In this document: positions 19,184-27,739 of the stretch, piece after piece | Layout of the letters: each line of letters begins with the position of its first letter | Position numbering within the stretch: position 1 is the first letter of the stretch | Assembly (NCBI GenBank): GCA_016790175.1 | Contig: JAEUPI010000061.1 | Coordinates: 1-51,929 of the forward strand | Source of the DNA: Burkholderiaceae bacterium | GTDB taxonomy: Bacteria > Pseudomonadota > Gammaproteobacteria > Burkholderiales > Burkholderiaceae_C | Length of the DNA: 51,929 bases | Direction of reading: 5' to 3' | The notes under the pieces: generated by a model | Database searches by the model: none | What the model saw: only the letters and a program-made list of their open reading frames with translations | What the model was told of the DNA's origin: nothing | Position numbers and translations under genes: made by a program

Positions 19184-19966
19184 ATGTCCGAACCCGTGCT
19201 GCACTGCGAAGTCGACGCCGACGGCATCGCCACCCTCACCTTGAATCGCCCGCAGTCGCTCAACGCGCTGTCGCGTGAGCTGATGGAACGACTGGCGGCG
19301 ACGATCGACGAGCTCGGCAACGACCGGCGCGTGCGCGTGCTGATCCTCACCGGCGCCGGCCGCGCGTTCTGCGCCGGGTTGGACCTGAAGGAGCTCGGTA
19401 CCGGCCGCGGCAGTCTGGGTGGCACCGACGGCGCCCGCGTCGCCGACCCGGCTTCGGCGCTCGAACGATTCGCCGCGCCGGTGATCGGCGCCATCAACGG
19501 CGCGGCCGTCACCGGGGGCTTCGAGCTCGCCCTTGCCTGCGACGTGCTGATCGCCAGCAGCGACGCGCGCTTCGCCGACACCCATGCCCGCGTCGGCCTG
19601 GCGCCGGGCTGGGGCCTGTCGCAACGGCTCAGCCGTGCGATCGGCATCTATCGGGCGCGCGAGATCTCGTTGTCGGCGCGCTGGGTTTCGGCCGAGCAGG
19701 CGGCCGACTGGGGGTTCGTGAATCGCGTCGTTGCGCCCGATCGCTTGATGGCCGAGGCGCGTGCGCTCGCCGGCGAAATGCTGCAGGCCCAGGGCGACAT
19801 GCTCACGCGCTACAAGGCGGTCATCAACGACGGCTTCGCCCTGCCCTTCGGCCAGGGCATGGCGCTGGAACGCGGCCGCAGCCGCGGCTTCAACCGCCAG
19901 GTGGGTGCGCAGGACATCGAACAGCGCCGCGAGGCCGTCCTGCGGAGCAATCGCGAGCGCGACTGA
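19184..19966 (+). CDS. Enoyl-CoA hydratase/isomerase family protein
   Basis: The 260-residue crotonase-fold protein starts at 19184, 7 nt after the cyclase stop. The oxyanion-hole segments FCAGLDLKEL and INGAAVTGGFELALACDVLI are present, with the first catalytic Glu in GGFEL. The position of the second catalytic Glu (PEI in classical hydratases) is His in FADTHARVGLAPG. Proteins with this DTHARVG pattern form a large group annotated as hydratases but may catalyse another crotonase reaction. It probably acts in beta-oxidation or a related acyl-CoA route; the substrate is unknown. Confidence 0.88.
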   Translation: MSEPVLHCEVDADGIATLTLNRPQSLNALSRELMERLAATIDELGNDRRVRVLILTGAGRAFCAGLDLKELGTGRGSLGGTDGARVADPASALERFAAPVIGAINGAAVTGGFELALACDVLIASSDARFADTHARVGLAPGWGLSQRLSRAIGIYRAREISLSARWVSAEQAADWGFVNRVVAPDRLMAEARALAGEMLQAQGDMLTRYKAVINDGFALPFGQGMALERGRSRGFNRQVGAQDIEQRREAVLRSNRERD

Positions 19967-20007
19967 GAGGCCAAAAGGCTTTCCAGCGTGCCAGCGCCTT
20001 GCGCCGC

Positions 20008-21075
20008 TCAAGCCTCCGTCGAGCCGAAGCCGACCCCGATGCCTGCGGCCGCCTGCATCAGCGCATGGTCGGCCGGCACGGCGCGCCAGCCGCCGGCCAC
20101 GTCGGCGAGCGGCACGGTCGCAACACTGCCGCATCGCAGTGCCACCATGCGGCCGAACTCGCCGCGCCGCACACAGCGCGCGGCCTCGTAGCCGAGCTGG
20201 GTGGCGAGCACGCGGTCGAACGGCGTGGGCCGGCCGCCGCGCTGCAGATGGCCGAGCACGGTGGCGCGCACCTCGCACGGCAGTCGCGGTGCCAGCTCCA
20301 GCTCCAGGCGATGGGCCAGGCCGCCGAGCCGCCGCGGCGAGTCCTCGGCGCCCGGCTGCCACACCTGGGAGCCGCCGGCCGGTGCCGAACCTTCGGCCAC
20401 GCACAGGATGGCATGGCCTTGCGCGGCCACGCGCTCGCGCAACTGGGCCGCAACCACATCGAGGTGGTACGGGCGTTCGGGCAGCAGGATCACGTCGGCC
20501 GCGCCGGCAAGTCCGCCTTCGAGCGCGATCCATCCGGCATGCCGGCCCATGGTCTCGGCGATCATCACGCGGGCGTGGCTGCGCGCCGTGGTGGCCAGGC
20601 GGTCGAGCGCGTCGGCCACCACGGCCACCGCGCTGTCGAAACCGAAGCATCGATCGTTGTGCAGCAGATCGTTGTCGATCGTCTTGGGCACACCGACGAC
20701 GTTCAGACCGAGCCCGGCGAAGCGGTGGGCGATCTCCATCGTGCCGTCGCCGCCGATCACCACCACCGCGTCGAGCCCGAGCGCACGTGCCGTGGCCATG
20801 GCCTGCGCCGAGTGGTCTTCACCCATCGCGCCGTCGCGGAACGGATTGCAGCGATTCTGCGTGCCGAGGATCGTGCCGCCCTCGTCGAGGATGTCCTGCA
20901 CGTCGCGTGCGGCCAGCGCTCGTGTGCGCTGCGTGAGCAGACCCTCGAAACCGCGCTCGATGCCGGTGACGCGCGCACCGCATTCGCGCACCAGCGCCAG
21001 CGTCACCGCGCGGATCACCGCGTTCAGCCCAGGGCAATCGCCGCCGCCGGTGAGCAGGCCGACATGCAACGGCAT
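20008..21075 (-). CDS. pfkA: 6-phosphofructokinase (group III type, predicted ATP-dependent)
   Basis: The protein is 355 residues from the ATG at 21075 (MPLHVGLLTGGGDCPGLNAV). Catalytic motifs are VVIGGDGTMEIA, PKTIDNDLLHND and MIAETMGRHAGWIAL. Glycine follows GGD, as in ATP-dependent enzymes (Asp marks PPi enzymes), while Lys in PKTIDND is shared with PPi-dependent and group III ATP enzymes. It phosphorylates fructose 6-phosphate in glycolysis. It starts 5 nt after the stop of the S10 peptidase gene, so it is the last gene of a three-gene run. Many Burkholderiales lack phosphofructokinase, which makes its presence notable. Confidence 0.92.
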   Translation of the reverse strand: MPLHVGLLTGGGDCPGLNAVIRAVTLALVRECGARVTGIERGFEGLLTQRTRALAARDVQDILDEGGTILGTQNRCNPFRDGAMGEDHSAQAMATARALGLDAVVVIGGDGTMEIAHRFAGLGLNVVGVPKTIDNDLLHNDRCFGFDSAVAVVADALDRLATTARSHARVMIAETMGRHAGWIALEGGLAGAADVILLPERPYHLDVVAAQLRERVAAQGHAILCVAEGSAPAGGSQVWQPGAEDSPRRLGGLAHRLELELAPRLPCEVRATVLGHLQRGGRPTPFDRVLATQLGYEAARCVRRGEFGRMVALRCGSVATVPLADVAGGWRAVPADHALMQAAAGIGVGFGSTEA

Positions 21076-21080
21076 GGCGA

Positions 21081-22568
21081 TCAAGCCTTCAGCCACTCTG
21101 CGAGATCGGCCTTCAGCCGCTGCAGGTCGGCGCTGCGCGTGTACATCATGTGGCCGGCGTCGTAGTAGCGATGCGTCACGCGCTCGAGCACAGCGGCCGG
21201 CGCATCGAGCTGCGCCAGCGACCAGTCGCTGGCGCTGTAGGGCGTGCCGAGGTCGTAGCGGCCGCTGGCCACCAGCACGCGCAGGTGCGGGTTGCGGCGC
21301 ATGGCGCGTGCCAGGTCGGTGCTGGTGGTGGCATAGGCGTTGCCCTTGGCCTCGCCACGATTCCAGTTCCAGCGTTTGTTGACATCGAAGTTGATGACCT
21401 CGTAGCGCGCCTCGTCGGCGATGCCGAGCTCGGCAAAGTACGACATCGCGGCCATCGTGTACGGTGCGTTGAGCGCCTCGCTGCCGGGGTCGAACTCCCA
21501 CTCGCGGGTGCGGCTGGCCGCCATCGGCCCGGTGACGCGCGACTCGAGCCGGCCGACGATCAGCCCGCGATCGCGCAGCAGTTCGAAGAAGAACGCCTCG
21601 TCGGCGATGCGCAGGTTCTTTTCCTGCACCCATGCGCGCGGCAGTCCGGTCAGCTCGGCCAGGCGCTTCTCGATGCGCGTGCGGGCCGCGCCCTCGAGCC
21701 GGGCACCGGCGTGCAACGCGGCGAGATAGTCGTCGGCGACGAAGGCCTCGGCCGCGCCACGGGCCGCCTCGCCGGAGGTGGCAAGCGCTCCCGCCAGCTT
21801 GCCGTGGAACTGCGCCGTGTTCGCAAACGCCGGCAGAAAAAGTGCATACGGCAGGTCGTTGCCCGGCGCGAACACCAGCGACTGCAGGTCCATCGCGCAC
21901 GACACCAGGATCAGGCCCGCCAGTCCCACGCCCATGGCCTGCAGCTTGTCGGCGATCGCTGCGCCGCGCGTGGTGCCGTAGCTCTCGCCTGCCAAATACA
22001 GCGGCGAACCGAAGCGTCCGTGGCGGGATAGCCAGACGCGAATCACCTCGGCCAGTGCCTCGGCGTCGCCGTCCACCGACAACAGCTTGTCGCGCGCCTC
22101 GTCGCTCACCGACAGCGAGTAGCCGGTGTGCGGCGGATCAACGAACACGAGATCGAAGTGTTCGAGCCAGGTCAGCGGGTTGTCCTGCACCGCATAGGGT
22201 GGCGGCGGCATCGTGCCGTCGTCGTGGATGGCCACCCGCTTGGGACCCAATGCGCCGAGATGCAACCACACCGACGCCGAACCCGGCCCGCCGTTGAAGG
22301 CGAAACACAGCGGTCGCGCCGACATGTCCTTGGCGCGATAGGCGATGCACATCACCGCCGCCCGCTGATCGCCGCGTTGGCCCTCGATGCCGCCCTGCGT
22401 GACCGGCACGAAAGCGGCATGCACCTCGTAGTCGAGCCGTCGGCCATCGGCAAGCGTGACCGCACCGGTCTTCATGACGGCCGGCTTGGCCAGCAGCTTG
22501 TCGACCGCTTCACGCTGGCGTTTGGCAGCCTCGGGATCGGTCTTCGACGTCGCGGGGGTGTCGCTCAT
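21081..22568 (-). CDS. S10 family serine carboxypeptidase-like protein
   Basis: Started at the ATG at 22568, preceded by GGAAAGG, the protein has 495 residues. The nucleophile motif is GESYGT with Ser196. The C-terminal catalytic Asp lies in VASGRYDLGTP and the His in DAGHMMY. The oxyanion block FNGGPGSASVWLHLGALGPK is typical of S10. No signal peptide is visible, so unlike eukaryotic vacuolar carboxypeptidases it should be cytoplasmic unless exported by another route. It would remove C-terminal residues from peptides; the substrate is unknown. It sits between an amino-acid dehydratase and pfkA in an apparent operon. Confidence 0.9.
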   Translation of the reverse strand: MSDTPATSKTDPEAAKRQREAVDKLLAKPAVMKTGAVTLADGRRLDYEVHAAFVPVTQGGIEGQRGDQRAAVMCIAYRAKDMSARPLCFAFNGGPGSASVWLHLGALGPKRVAIHDDGTMPPPPYAVQDNPLTWLEHFDLVFVDPPHTGYSLSVSDEARDKLLSVDGDAEALAEVIRVWLSRHGRFGSPLYLAGESYGTTRGAAIADKLQAMGVGLAGLILVSCAMDLQSLVFAPGNDLPYALFLPAFANTAQFHGKLAGALATSGEAARGAAEAFVADDYLAALHAGARLEGAARTRIEKRLAELTGLPRAWVQEKNLRIADEAFFFELLRDRGLIVGRLESRVTGPMAASRTREWEFDPGSEALNAPYTMAAMSYFAELGIADEARYEVINFDVNKRWNWNRGEAKGNAYATTSTDLARAMRRNPHLRVLVASGRYDLGTPYSASDWSLAQLDAPAAVLERVTHRYYDAGHMMYTRSADLQRLKADLAEWLKA

Positions 22569-22590
22569 GCGGGCCTTTCCAGCGGCGAAT

Positions 22591-23571
22591 TCATTCTGCC
22601 GCGATCCACTGCGCAAACGATTTCAGGTCGACGTTGCCGCCGCTCAGGACCACGCCGACGCGTTGCCCTCGCAGGTCGAGCGTGCCTTCGAGCACCGCGG
22701 CCGCGGCCAGACAGCCGGTGGGCTCGACCACGAGCTTCATGCGCCCGGCCATGAACCGCATCGTTCGCACCAATGCCGCATCGCTTGCGGTGACCACGCT
22801 CTTCACCAGCGAGCGGATGACAGGAAAGGTGAGCCGGCCGCTGGATTGCGTCTGCGCACCATCGGCAATCGTATTCGGCACGTCGATCGATACGATCTCG
22901 CCTCGAGCCAGACTCAGCTGCGTGTCGTTGCCCGCCTCGGGTTCGACGCCATGCACCGCGATAGCCGGCAGCAGATGGGTGGCGGCCACCGCGCAGCCCG
23001 AGATCAACCCGCCGCCGCCGACACACACCACCAGCGCGTCGAGCGGCCCGGCCTGCTCGATCAGCTCGAGCGCTGCCGTGCCCTGGCCGGCCATGACATG
23101 CGGATGGTCGTAGGGCGGAATCAGGGTCATGCCCCGTTCGTGGGCGATGCGACGTCCGATCGCCTCGCGGTCCTCACGGTAGCGGTCGTACAGCACCACC
23201 TCGCTGCCGCGCTGCCCCTCCTGGTAGTCGCGTGTGGCGGCGATCTTGATCGGCGGTGCGTCGCCAGGCATCACGATGACCGAGGGCATGCCGAGCAGAC
23301 GCGCCGACAGCGCGATCGCCTGGGCATGGTTGCCCGAGCTGAAGGCAATGACGCCGGCTCTGCGCTGCGCCTCGTCGAACTGCGCCAACGCGTTGTAGGC
23401 GCCGCGGAACTTGAACGCGCCCATGCGTTGCAGGTTCTCGCACTTGAAGAAGAGCCGCGCCCCGGTGAGCGCGTCGGCCGTGCGCGAGGTGAGTACGGGT
23501 GTCCTGTGTGCGACACCGGCAAGCCGTTGCGCGGCGGCCTGGATGTCCCCGAAATCGATCGCCAGAGTCAT
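22591..23571 (-). CDS. Threonine/serine dehydratase (PLP fold type II)
   Basis: The 326-residue protein starts at the ATG at 23571 (MTLAIDFGDIQAAAQRLAGV). The PLP-binding lysine is in GAFKFRGAYNAL near residue 51, the substrate-phosphate loop is SSGNHAQAIAL, and the glycine loop is CVGGGGLISG. There is no C-terminal ACT domain, so it is a catabolic-type dehydratase or a related enzyme such as hydroxyaspartate ammonia-lyase or serine racemase rather than biosynthetic IlvA. It deaminates threonine or serine to 2-oxoacids. It is the first gene of the dehydratase-peptidase-pfk run. Confidence 0.9.
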   Translation of the reverse strand: MTLAIDFGDIQAAAQRLAGVAHRTPVLTSRTADALTGARLFFKCENLQRMGAFKFRGAYNALAQFDEAQRRAGVIAFSSGNHAQAIALSARLLGMPSVIVMPGDAPPIKIAATRDYQEGQRGSEVVLYDRYREDREAIGRRIAHERGMTLIPPYDHPHVMAGQGTAALELIEQAGPLDALVVCVGGGGLISGCAVAATHLLPAIAVHGVEPEAGNDTQLSLARGEIVSIDVPNTIADGAQTQSSGRLTFPVIRSLVKSVVTASDAALVRTMRFMAGRMKLVVEPTGCLAAAAVLEGTLDLRGQRVGVVLSGGNVDLKSFAQWIAAE

Positions 23572-23618
23572 CCGCAAAGCATAGCCGGGCGTTGAAGCCG
23601 GGTGCCCGCGATGCGGCC

Positions 23619-23637
23619 CCTCGGGTAACCCCCGAGG
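23619..23637. repeat. Perfect 7-bp inverted repeat between divergent genes
   Basis: Arms CCTCGGG and CCCGAGG flank a 5-nt loop (TAACC). It lies 48 nt upstream of the dehydratase start (minus) and 57 nt upstream of the small hypothetical gene (plus). It could be an operator or a leader hairpin for either gene. There is no T-run. Confidence 0.4.
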
Positions 23638-23693
23638 CGGAGCACTACCACCGGGCGGGCTCAGGTGGTCTACCCGACCGCGGAGAGGGGTCA

Positions 23694-23912
23694 ATGGTGT
23701 TTGCGACGGTCGACGGCTTCCCCACGCTGACGGATCTGGTCGACTTCAAATGGCTGATGGCCGCCGAGGGCCATCCGGTGCACCTGGAGCGCCTGCAATC
23801 CGACGCAGCCTACGCGCGCCAGTGTCTGAGTCGCGCGGCGTCGGCGCGTTCAGCCCCGTTGCGCTGGAGCGCCGCGCGTCTGGATCGCGCGCTCACCGCC
23901 GCCGGGTACTGA
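23694..23912 (+). CDS. Small conserved-looking hypothetical protein
   Basis: This 72-residue protein starts at the ATG at 23694, after a purine-rich GGAGAGGGG. It reads MVFATVDGFPTLTDLVDFKW and continues with LMAAEGHPVHLERLQSDAAYAR, ending in the basic helix SAARLDRALTAAGY. Its amphipathic helical pattern looks like a real small cytoplasmic protein, and I recall similar short proteins with a DFKWLMA motif in Burkholderiales, but no function. It is divergent from the dehydratase and convergent with the dioxygenase gene, 6 nt from its stop. Confidence 0.65.
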   Translation: MVFATVDGFPTLTDLVDFKWLMAAEGHPVHLERLQSDAAYARQCLSRAASARSAPLRWSAARLDRALTAAGY

Positions 23913-23918
23913 GCCGAC

Positions 23919-24668
23919 TCACGATCCGGCAGGCCCCTGGAATCCGCGCGCGCGAAACGTCAGCACGAGCGTGTCGCGACAACCCGGCACGGCCGCGTCC
24001 AGCGGCTGGATCGGCGTGGTCTCGTGGATCACGCGCGCATCGTCGAGCAGCAGGGCCGAGAACGGTTCGGCCAGCGTGAAGCGCAGGCCCGCAGGACCTT
24101 GCGCGTCGAACACACGCGTTTCGCCTCCCTTGATGTCACGGCGCGCCACGAGCAGCACGGCCACCAGGTCGACGCCGTCGCGGTGGGCGCCTTCGGGCGT
24201 GGGCCGGCCGATGCCGCCGGTGGTGTCGATGCGAAATGGATGGGCTTCCACGTACCAGGGCTGCGCGCCGCGCAGCGCGCTGGCTCGCCGGGCGAGACCG
24301 ATGAGCAGGCGGCCCCATGCCGGATCGCCTACCCACTGCGGCGGCATCGGCTCGAAGTGGCGCTCGAAACCGCCATGCAGTGCGTTGTACTCCACCGGTT
24401 GCCAATGTGGCCGGTGCGGCACCTGCGCGACCGCAACGCCGTCGACGATGAAGCAGCTGTGCCGGCGCCGACGGTAGCGGCCACCATCGCGCAGATGGGT
24501 ATCGGGCGGCAGCGCGTCCCAATACGGCAACCAGTGTTCGAACGCGCCAGGCGGCACACCACACAGTTCGCGCAAGGCGGCCGCGGCCACCACCGCCTGG
24601 CCCGTGTCGCGCAGGCGGGCGTCGACCTGATCGGCCGGCGTGAGCAGCGGATTCAGTGCAGTTGTCAC
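23919..24668 (-). CDS. 2OG-Fe(II) dioxygenase family protein (PF10014-like), coupled to a core-MetE gene
   Basis: The protein is 249 residues from a GTG at 24668 that overlaps the TGA of the preceding methionine synthase gene (GTGA), which implies translational coupling. The iron ligands are His162-x-Asp164 in HRDGVD and His215 in VIHETTP; an Arg (TFRAR) near the C-terminus suits 2-oxoglutarate binding. The pattern fits the PF10014 family that includes L-isoleucine 4-hydroxylase of Bacillus thuringiensis. The substrate is unknown. Tight coupling to a methionine synthase suggests a link to methionine or one-carbon metabolism. No ATG start is available near this N-terminus. Confidence 0.82.
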   Translation of the reverse strand: MTTALNPLLTPADQVDARLRDTGQAVVAAAALRELCGVPPGAFEHWLPYWDALPPDTHLRDGGRYRRRRHSCFIVDGVAVAQVPHRPHWQPVEYNALHGGFERHFEPMPPQWVGDPAWGRLLIGLARRASALRGAQPWYVEAHPFRIDTTGGIGRPTPEGAHRDGVDLVAVLLVARRDIKGGETRVFDAQGPAGLRFTLAEPFSALLLDDARVIHETTPIQPLDAAVPGCRDTLVLTFRARGFQGPAGS

Positions 24669-25690
24669 CCGGCCGCCTGGCGTTGCCTGGCCAGCGCCGC
24701 GCCCTTGGCCAGCGCTTCGAGCTTGGCCTGTGCGACGGCACGGTCCATCGGCGCCATGCCGCAATTGGTGCAGGCGATCAGCTTGTCCTTCGGCACGAAT
24801 CGCAGCGCCGAGGTCAGCGTTTGCGCCACCTCCTCGGGCGTCTCGACCCGATCGCTGGCCACGTCGATCACGCCGACCATGACCTCCTTGCCCTTCAGCA
24901 GCGCCATCAGGTCGGGCGGCACGTGCGAATGGATGCACTCGAGCGATACCTGGTCGATGCGGCTGGCGGCCAGCGCCGGGAACACCTGCTCGTACTGGCG
25001 CCACTGGTCTCCGAGCGTCTTCTTCCACTCCACGTTGGCCGGAATGCCGTAGCCATAGCAGATGTGCACGGCGGTCTTGCACCGCAAGCCTTGCGCCGCG
25101 CGCTCGAGTGCGCGCACGCCCCAGGTGTTCACCTCGTCGGGATAGACATTGAACGCCGGTTCATCGAACTGCACGACATCCACGCCGTCGGCCTGCAGCG
25201 CGAGAGCCTCCTGGTTGAGCAGTTCGGCGAACGCGAAAGCCAGCTTCTCGCGGCTGCCGTAGAAACGGTCGGCCACGGTGTCGACGATCGTCATCGGACC
25301 GGGCAGCGTGAACTTGATCTTCTTCGTCGTGTGCGCACGCAGGAGCTGCGCCTCGGCCGCATGCACGCGGCCCTTGAGCCTCACCGCCGCCACCACCTGC
25401 GGCACCATGGCCTTGTAGCGGTCGGCGCGGATGCCCATCTCGACCTTGTGCTCGAAGTCGATGCCCTCGACCTGCTCGAGGAAACCATGCACGAAGTGCT
25501 GGCGGCTCTGCTCGCCGTCGCCGATCACGTCGAGCCCGGCGTCCTCCTGGGCCTTGATCCACAACAGCGTGGCATCGAGTTTGGCCTGTGCGAGTGCGTC
25601 GCCCTCCTCGCGCCAGCGCGGCCAGAGCTTGTGCGTCTCTGCGAGCCAGGCGGGTTTGGGCAGGCTGCCGGCGATGGCGGTGGGAAACAT
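24665..25690 (-). CDS. Core-MetE-type cobalamin-independent methionine synthase (MesD-like)
   Basis: The 341-residue protein (ATG 25690, MFPTAIAGSLPKPAWLAETH) contains only the C-terminal catalytic half of MetE. Zinc ligands are visible as His209-x-Cys211 (VHICYGYG) and Cys310 in CTNCGM (with Cys307 adjacent). The segment VVQFDEPAFNVYP is the conserved substrate-side Asp block. Lack of the N-terminal folate-binding half means it probably does not use methyl-THF directly. It resembles the MesD group of folate-independent methionine synthases described in aerobic bacteria, which need oxygen and a second protein, MesX (DUF1852). No DUF1852 gene is next to it; a 2OG dioxygenase is. Confidence 0.88.
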   Translation of the reverse strand: MFPTAIAGSLPKPAWLAETHKLWPRWREEGDALAQAKLDATLLWIKAQEDAGLDVIGDGEQSRQHFVHGFLEQVEGIDFEHKVEMGIRADRYKAMVPQVVAAVRLKGRVHAAEAQLLRAHTTKKIKFTLPGPMTIVDTVADRFYGSREKLAFAFAELLNQEALALQADGVDVVQFDEPAFNVYPDEVNTWGVRALERAAQGLRCKTAVHICYGYGIPANVEWKKTLGDQWRQYEQVFPALAASRIDQVSLECIHSHVPPDLMALLKGKEVMVGVIDVASDRVETPEEVAQTLTSALRFVPKDKLIACTNCGMAPMDRAVAQAKLEALAKGAALARQRQAAG

Positions 25691-25768
25691 CGTGGACCTC
25701 TCGTGCGATGACGAAGCGACTGCGGGGCGCAAGGGTAACCGTTGCGACGCGCCGTTGCAGGCGCATGC

Positions 25769-27595
25769 CTACCAGGTGTCGACGAACGGCCGGCGCGGCG
25801 GCAGCGCACGCGTGCGCGCGACCGCGAGCACGCGCTGCAGCCAGTCGCGCGTGTCGGCAGGGTCGACCACGTCGTCGATCTCGAGGTGGCTCGCCATGTT
25901 GAGTGCCTGTCCGCGCTCGCGTGCCTGGGCCAGCAGCTGCTCGAACAGCGCCTGCCGATCGGCCTCCGGCGCCGCCGCGAGCTCCTTGCGAAAACCCAGC
26001 CGCACCGCTCCGTCCAGACCCATGGCGCCGAACTCCGCCGCCGGCCAGGCCGCGGTGGCCACCGGGGCGTGGAAATGGCCCGCCGTCATGGCCATCGCGC
26101 CGAGGCCGAAGCCGCGTCGCAGCACCACCGAGACCACCGGCACCCGCAAAGACGCGGCAGTCACGAACAGCCTGCCGGCGTGTCGCATCATGCCCTGCGC
26201 CTCGACCGCCGGGCCGACCATGAAGCCCGGCGTGTCGACGAGCGTGATCAGCGGCCAGCCCGCGGCATCGACCCACTGCATGAAGCGCGCGAGCTTGTCG
26301 CAGCCGTCGACGTCGAGCGCGCCGCCCAGGTGGCGCGGATTCGTTGCGGCGAAAGCCACCGGATGCCCGCCCAGCCGCGCCAGCACGGTCACCACGCCGG
26401 CGCCGAACTCGGCGCGCAACTCGAGCAGGCTCTCGCGATCGGCGATCGTGCGCAGAACCGCGCGCGGGTCGAACAGCGCCTGCCGGCCGGGCGGAATTGC
26501 GTGACGCAGTGCGGCCTGGTCGTCGGCGCCGGTATCGGGCAGCGCGCCGTGGTGCCACGCCAGCAGCTGCCGCGCGGCGCGCACGGCCTGCACCTCGTCG
26601 TCGACCAGCAGGTCAATGGCGCCGGCCTTGGCCAGCACCGGCGCCGGCCCCACGTCGGCCGGTGCCACGACGCCAAGGCCGCCGCCCTCGATCATCGCCG
26701 GGCCGCCCATGCCGATGCTGGCACCGCGCGTGGCAATCACCAGGTCGCAGCTGCCGAGCAGGGCCGCATTGCCCGCGAAACAGTAGCCTTCGACGATGCC
26801 GATGCGCGGCACCACGCCCGACAGGGCCGCCAGACGGTGAAAGGTGGTGCAGTCCAGGCCCGCCACCACCGGCCAGTCGACGTCGCCCGGACGTCCGCCG
26901 CCACCCTCGGCGAACAGCACGAAGGGCAGCTGCCGGTCGGCCGCGACTTGCAGCAGGCGGTCGGACTTCATGTGGTTGAACGCGCCCTGCGTGCCGGCCA
27001 GGACCGAATAGTCGTACGCCATCGCGGCGCAGCGCGCACGCTCGGCGCCGAACGCCTCGGCATGCACCGTGCCGATGCCGGTGACGAGGCCGTCGGCCGG
27101 CGTGTTTTTCTGCAGGTCGTCCACGCTGCGGCGGCTGCGCTGCGCGGCAATGGCAAAGCCGCCGTATTCGACGAAACTGCCGTCGTCGAACAGCGCAGCG
27201 ATGTTCTCGCGCGCCGTGCGTCGACCCTGCGCATGGCGCTGCGCCACCATGTCGGGCCGCGCCGCGTCGTCGAGCAGCGCGCGCCGTCGGCGCCATGCGC
27301 CCAATGTCGGTGGCTCCTCGCCCGCCGCCGGCTGCGACGACTGCGTCGCCGGCGGCAGCGGCGCCGCGATCGACGCATCGAGCTCGACCAGCACGTCGCC
27401 GATGTCCACCGCGTCGCCAGGCACCACGTGCAGTCGCAGCACGGCGCCGTCGGCCTCGGCCTCGATCGGGAACTCCATCTTCATCGACTCCAGACGCAGC
27501 AGCACGTCGCCGCGCCGCACCGGGGAACCCGGCGTGCAGTCGATGGTGGTGACGGCGCCTTGCACGGTGGCCCGGTGCGAACGGATGCGGCTCAT
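25769..27595 (-). CDS. Biotin carrier-carboxyltransferase fusion of an acyl-CoA carboxylase
   Basis: From the ATG at 27595 the protein has 608 residues (a GTG at 27625 is an alternative). Residues 1-75 are a biotinyl/lipoyl domain with the biotinylation motif ESMKMEF (Lys39). A Pro/Ala-rich linker follows. Residues about 105-608 are a two-lobe carboxyltransferase of the PccB/AccD type, with RENIAALFDDGSFVEYGG, oxyanion loops near GGGRPGD and VDTPGFMVGPAVEAQG, and MAMTAGHFHAP. It transfers carboxyl from biotin to an acyl-CoA. The carrier domain usually sits on the biotin carboxylase subunit; here it is on the transferase. No biotin carboxylase gene is in the window. Confidence 0.88.
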   Translation of the reverse strand: MSRIRSHRATVQGAVTTIDCTPGSPVRRGDVLLRLESMKMEFPIEAEADGAVLRLHVVPGDAVDIGDVLVELDASIAAPLPPATQSSQPAAGEEPPTLGAWRRRRALLDDAARPDMVAQRHAQGRRTARENIAALFDDGSFVEYGGFAIAAQRSRRSVDDLQKNTPADGLVTGIGTVHAEAFGAERARCAAMAYDYSVLAGTQGAFNHMKSDRLLQVAADRQLPFVLFAEGGGGRPGDVDWPVVAGLDCTTFHRLAALSGVVPRIGIVEGYCFAGNAALLGSCDLVIATRGASIGMGGPAMIEGGGLGVVAPADVGPAPVLAKAGAIDLLVDDEVQAVRAARQLLAWHHGALPDTGADDQAALRHAIPPGRQALFDPRAVLRTIADRESLLELRAEFGAGVVTVLARLGGHPVAFAATNPRHLGGALDVDGCDKLARFMQWVDAAGWPLITLVDTPGFMVGPAVEAQGMMRHAGRLFVTAASLRVPVVSVVLRRGFGLGAMAMTAGHFHAPVATAAWPAAEFGAMGLDGAVRLGFRKELAAAPEADRQALFEQLLAQARERGQALNMASHLEIDDVVDPADTRDWLQRVLAVARTRALPPRRPFVDTW

Positions 27596-27739
27596 GGGTC
27601 TCGTGTAGGCGGGGTTGAAGGACACCGCGGATTGTGCGGTCGCCGCTGTCCGGCCGGCGGTGGCGGATCGAGACCGACGCCGAACCCGCTAGACTGGCCG
27701 CCGCCTCACAGCGCCGCCCGTCTCCCAGCGGCGCCCGAC

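Noticed and set aside
25742-27739. Upstream extension of the PAS kinase frame back to 25742
   Set aside because: This part lies antisense to the carboxyltransferase gene and has shadow-type composition; the real N-terminus with PAS features starts at 27740.
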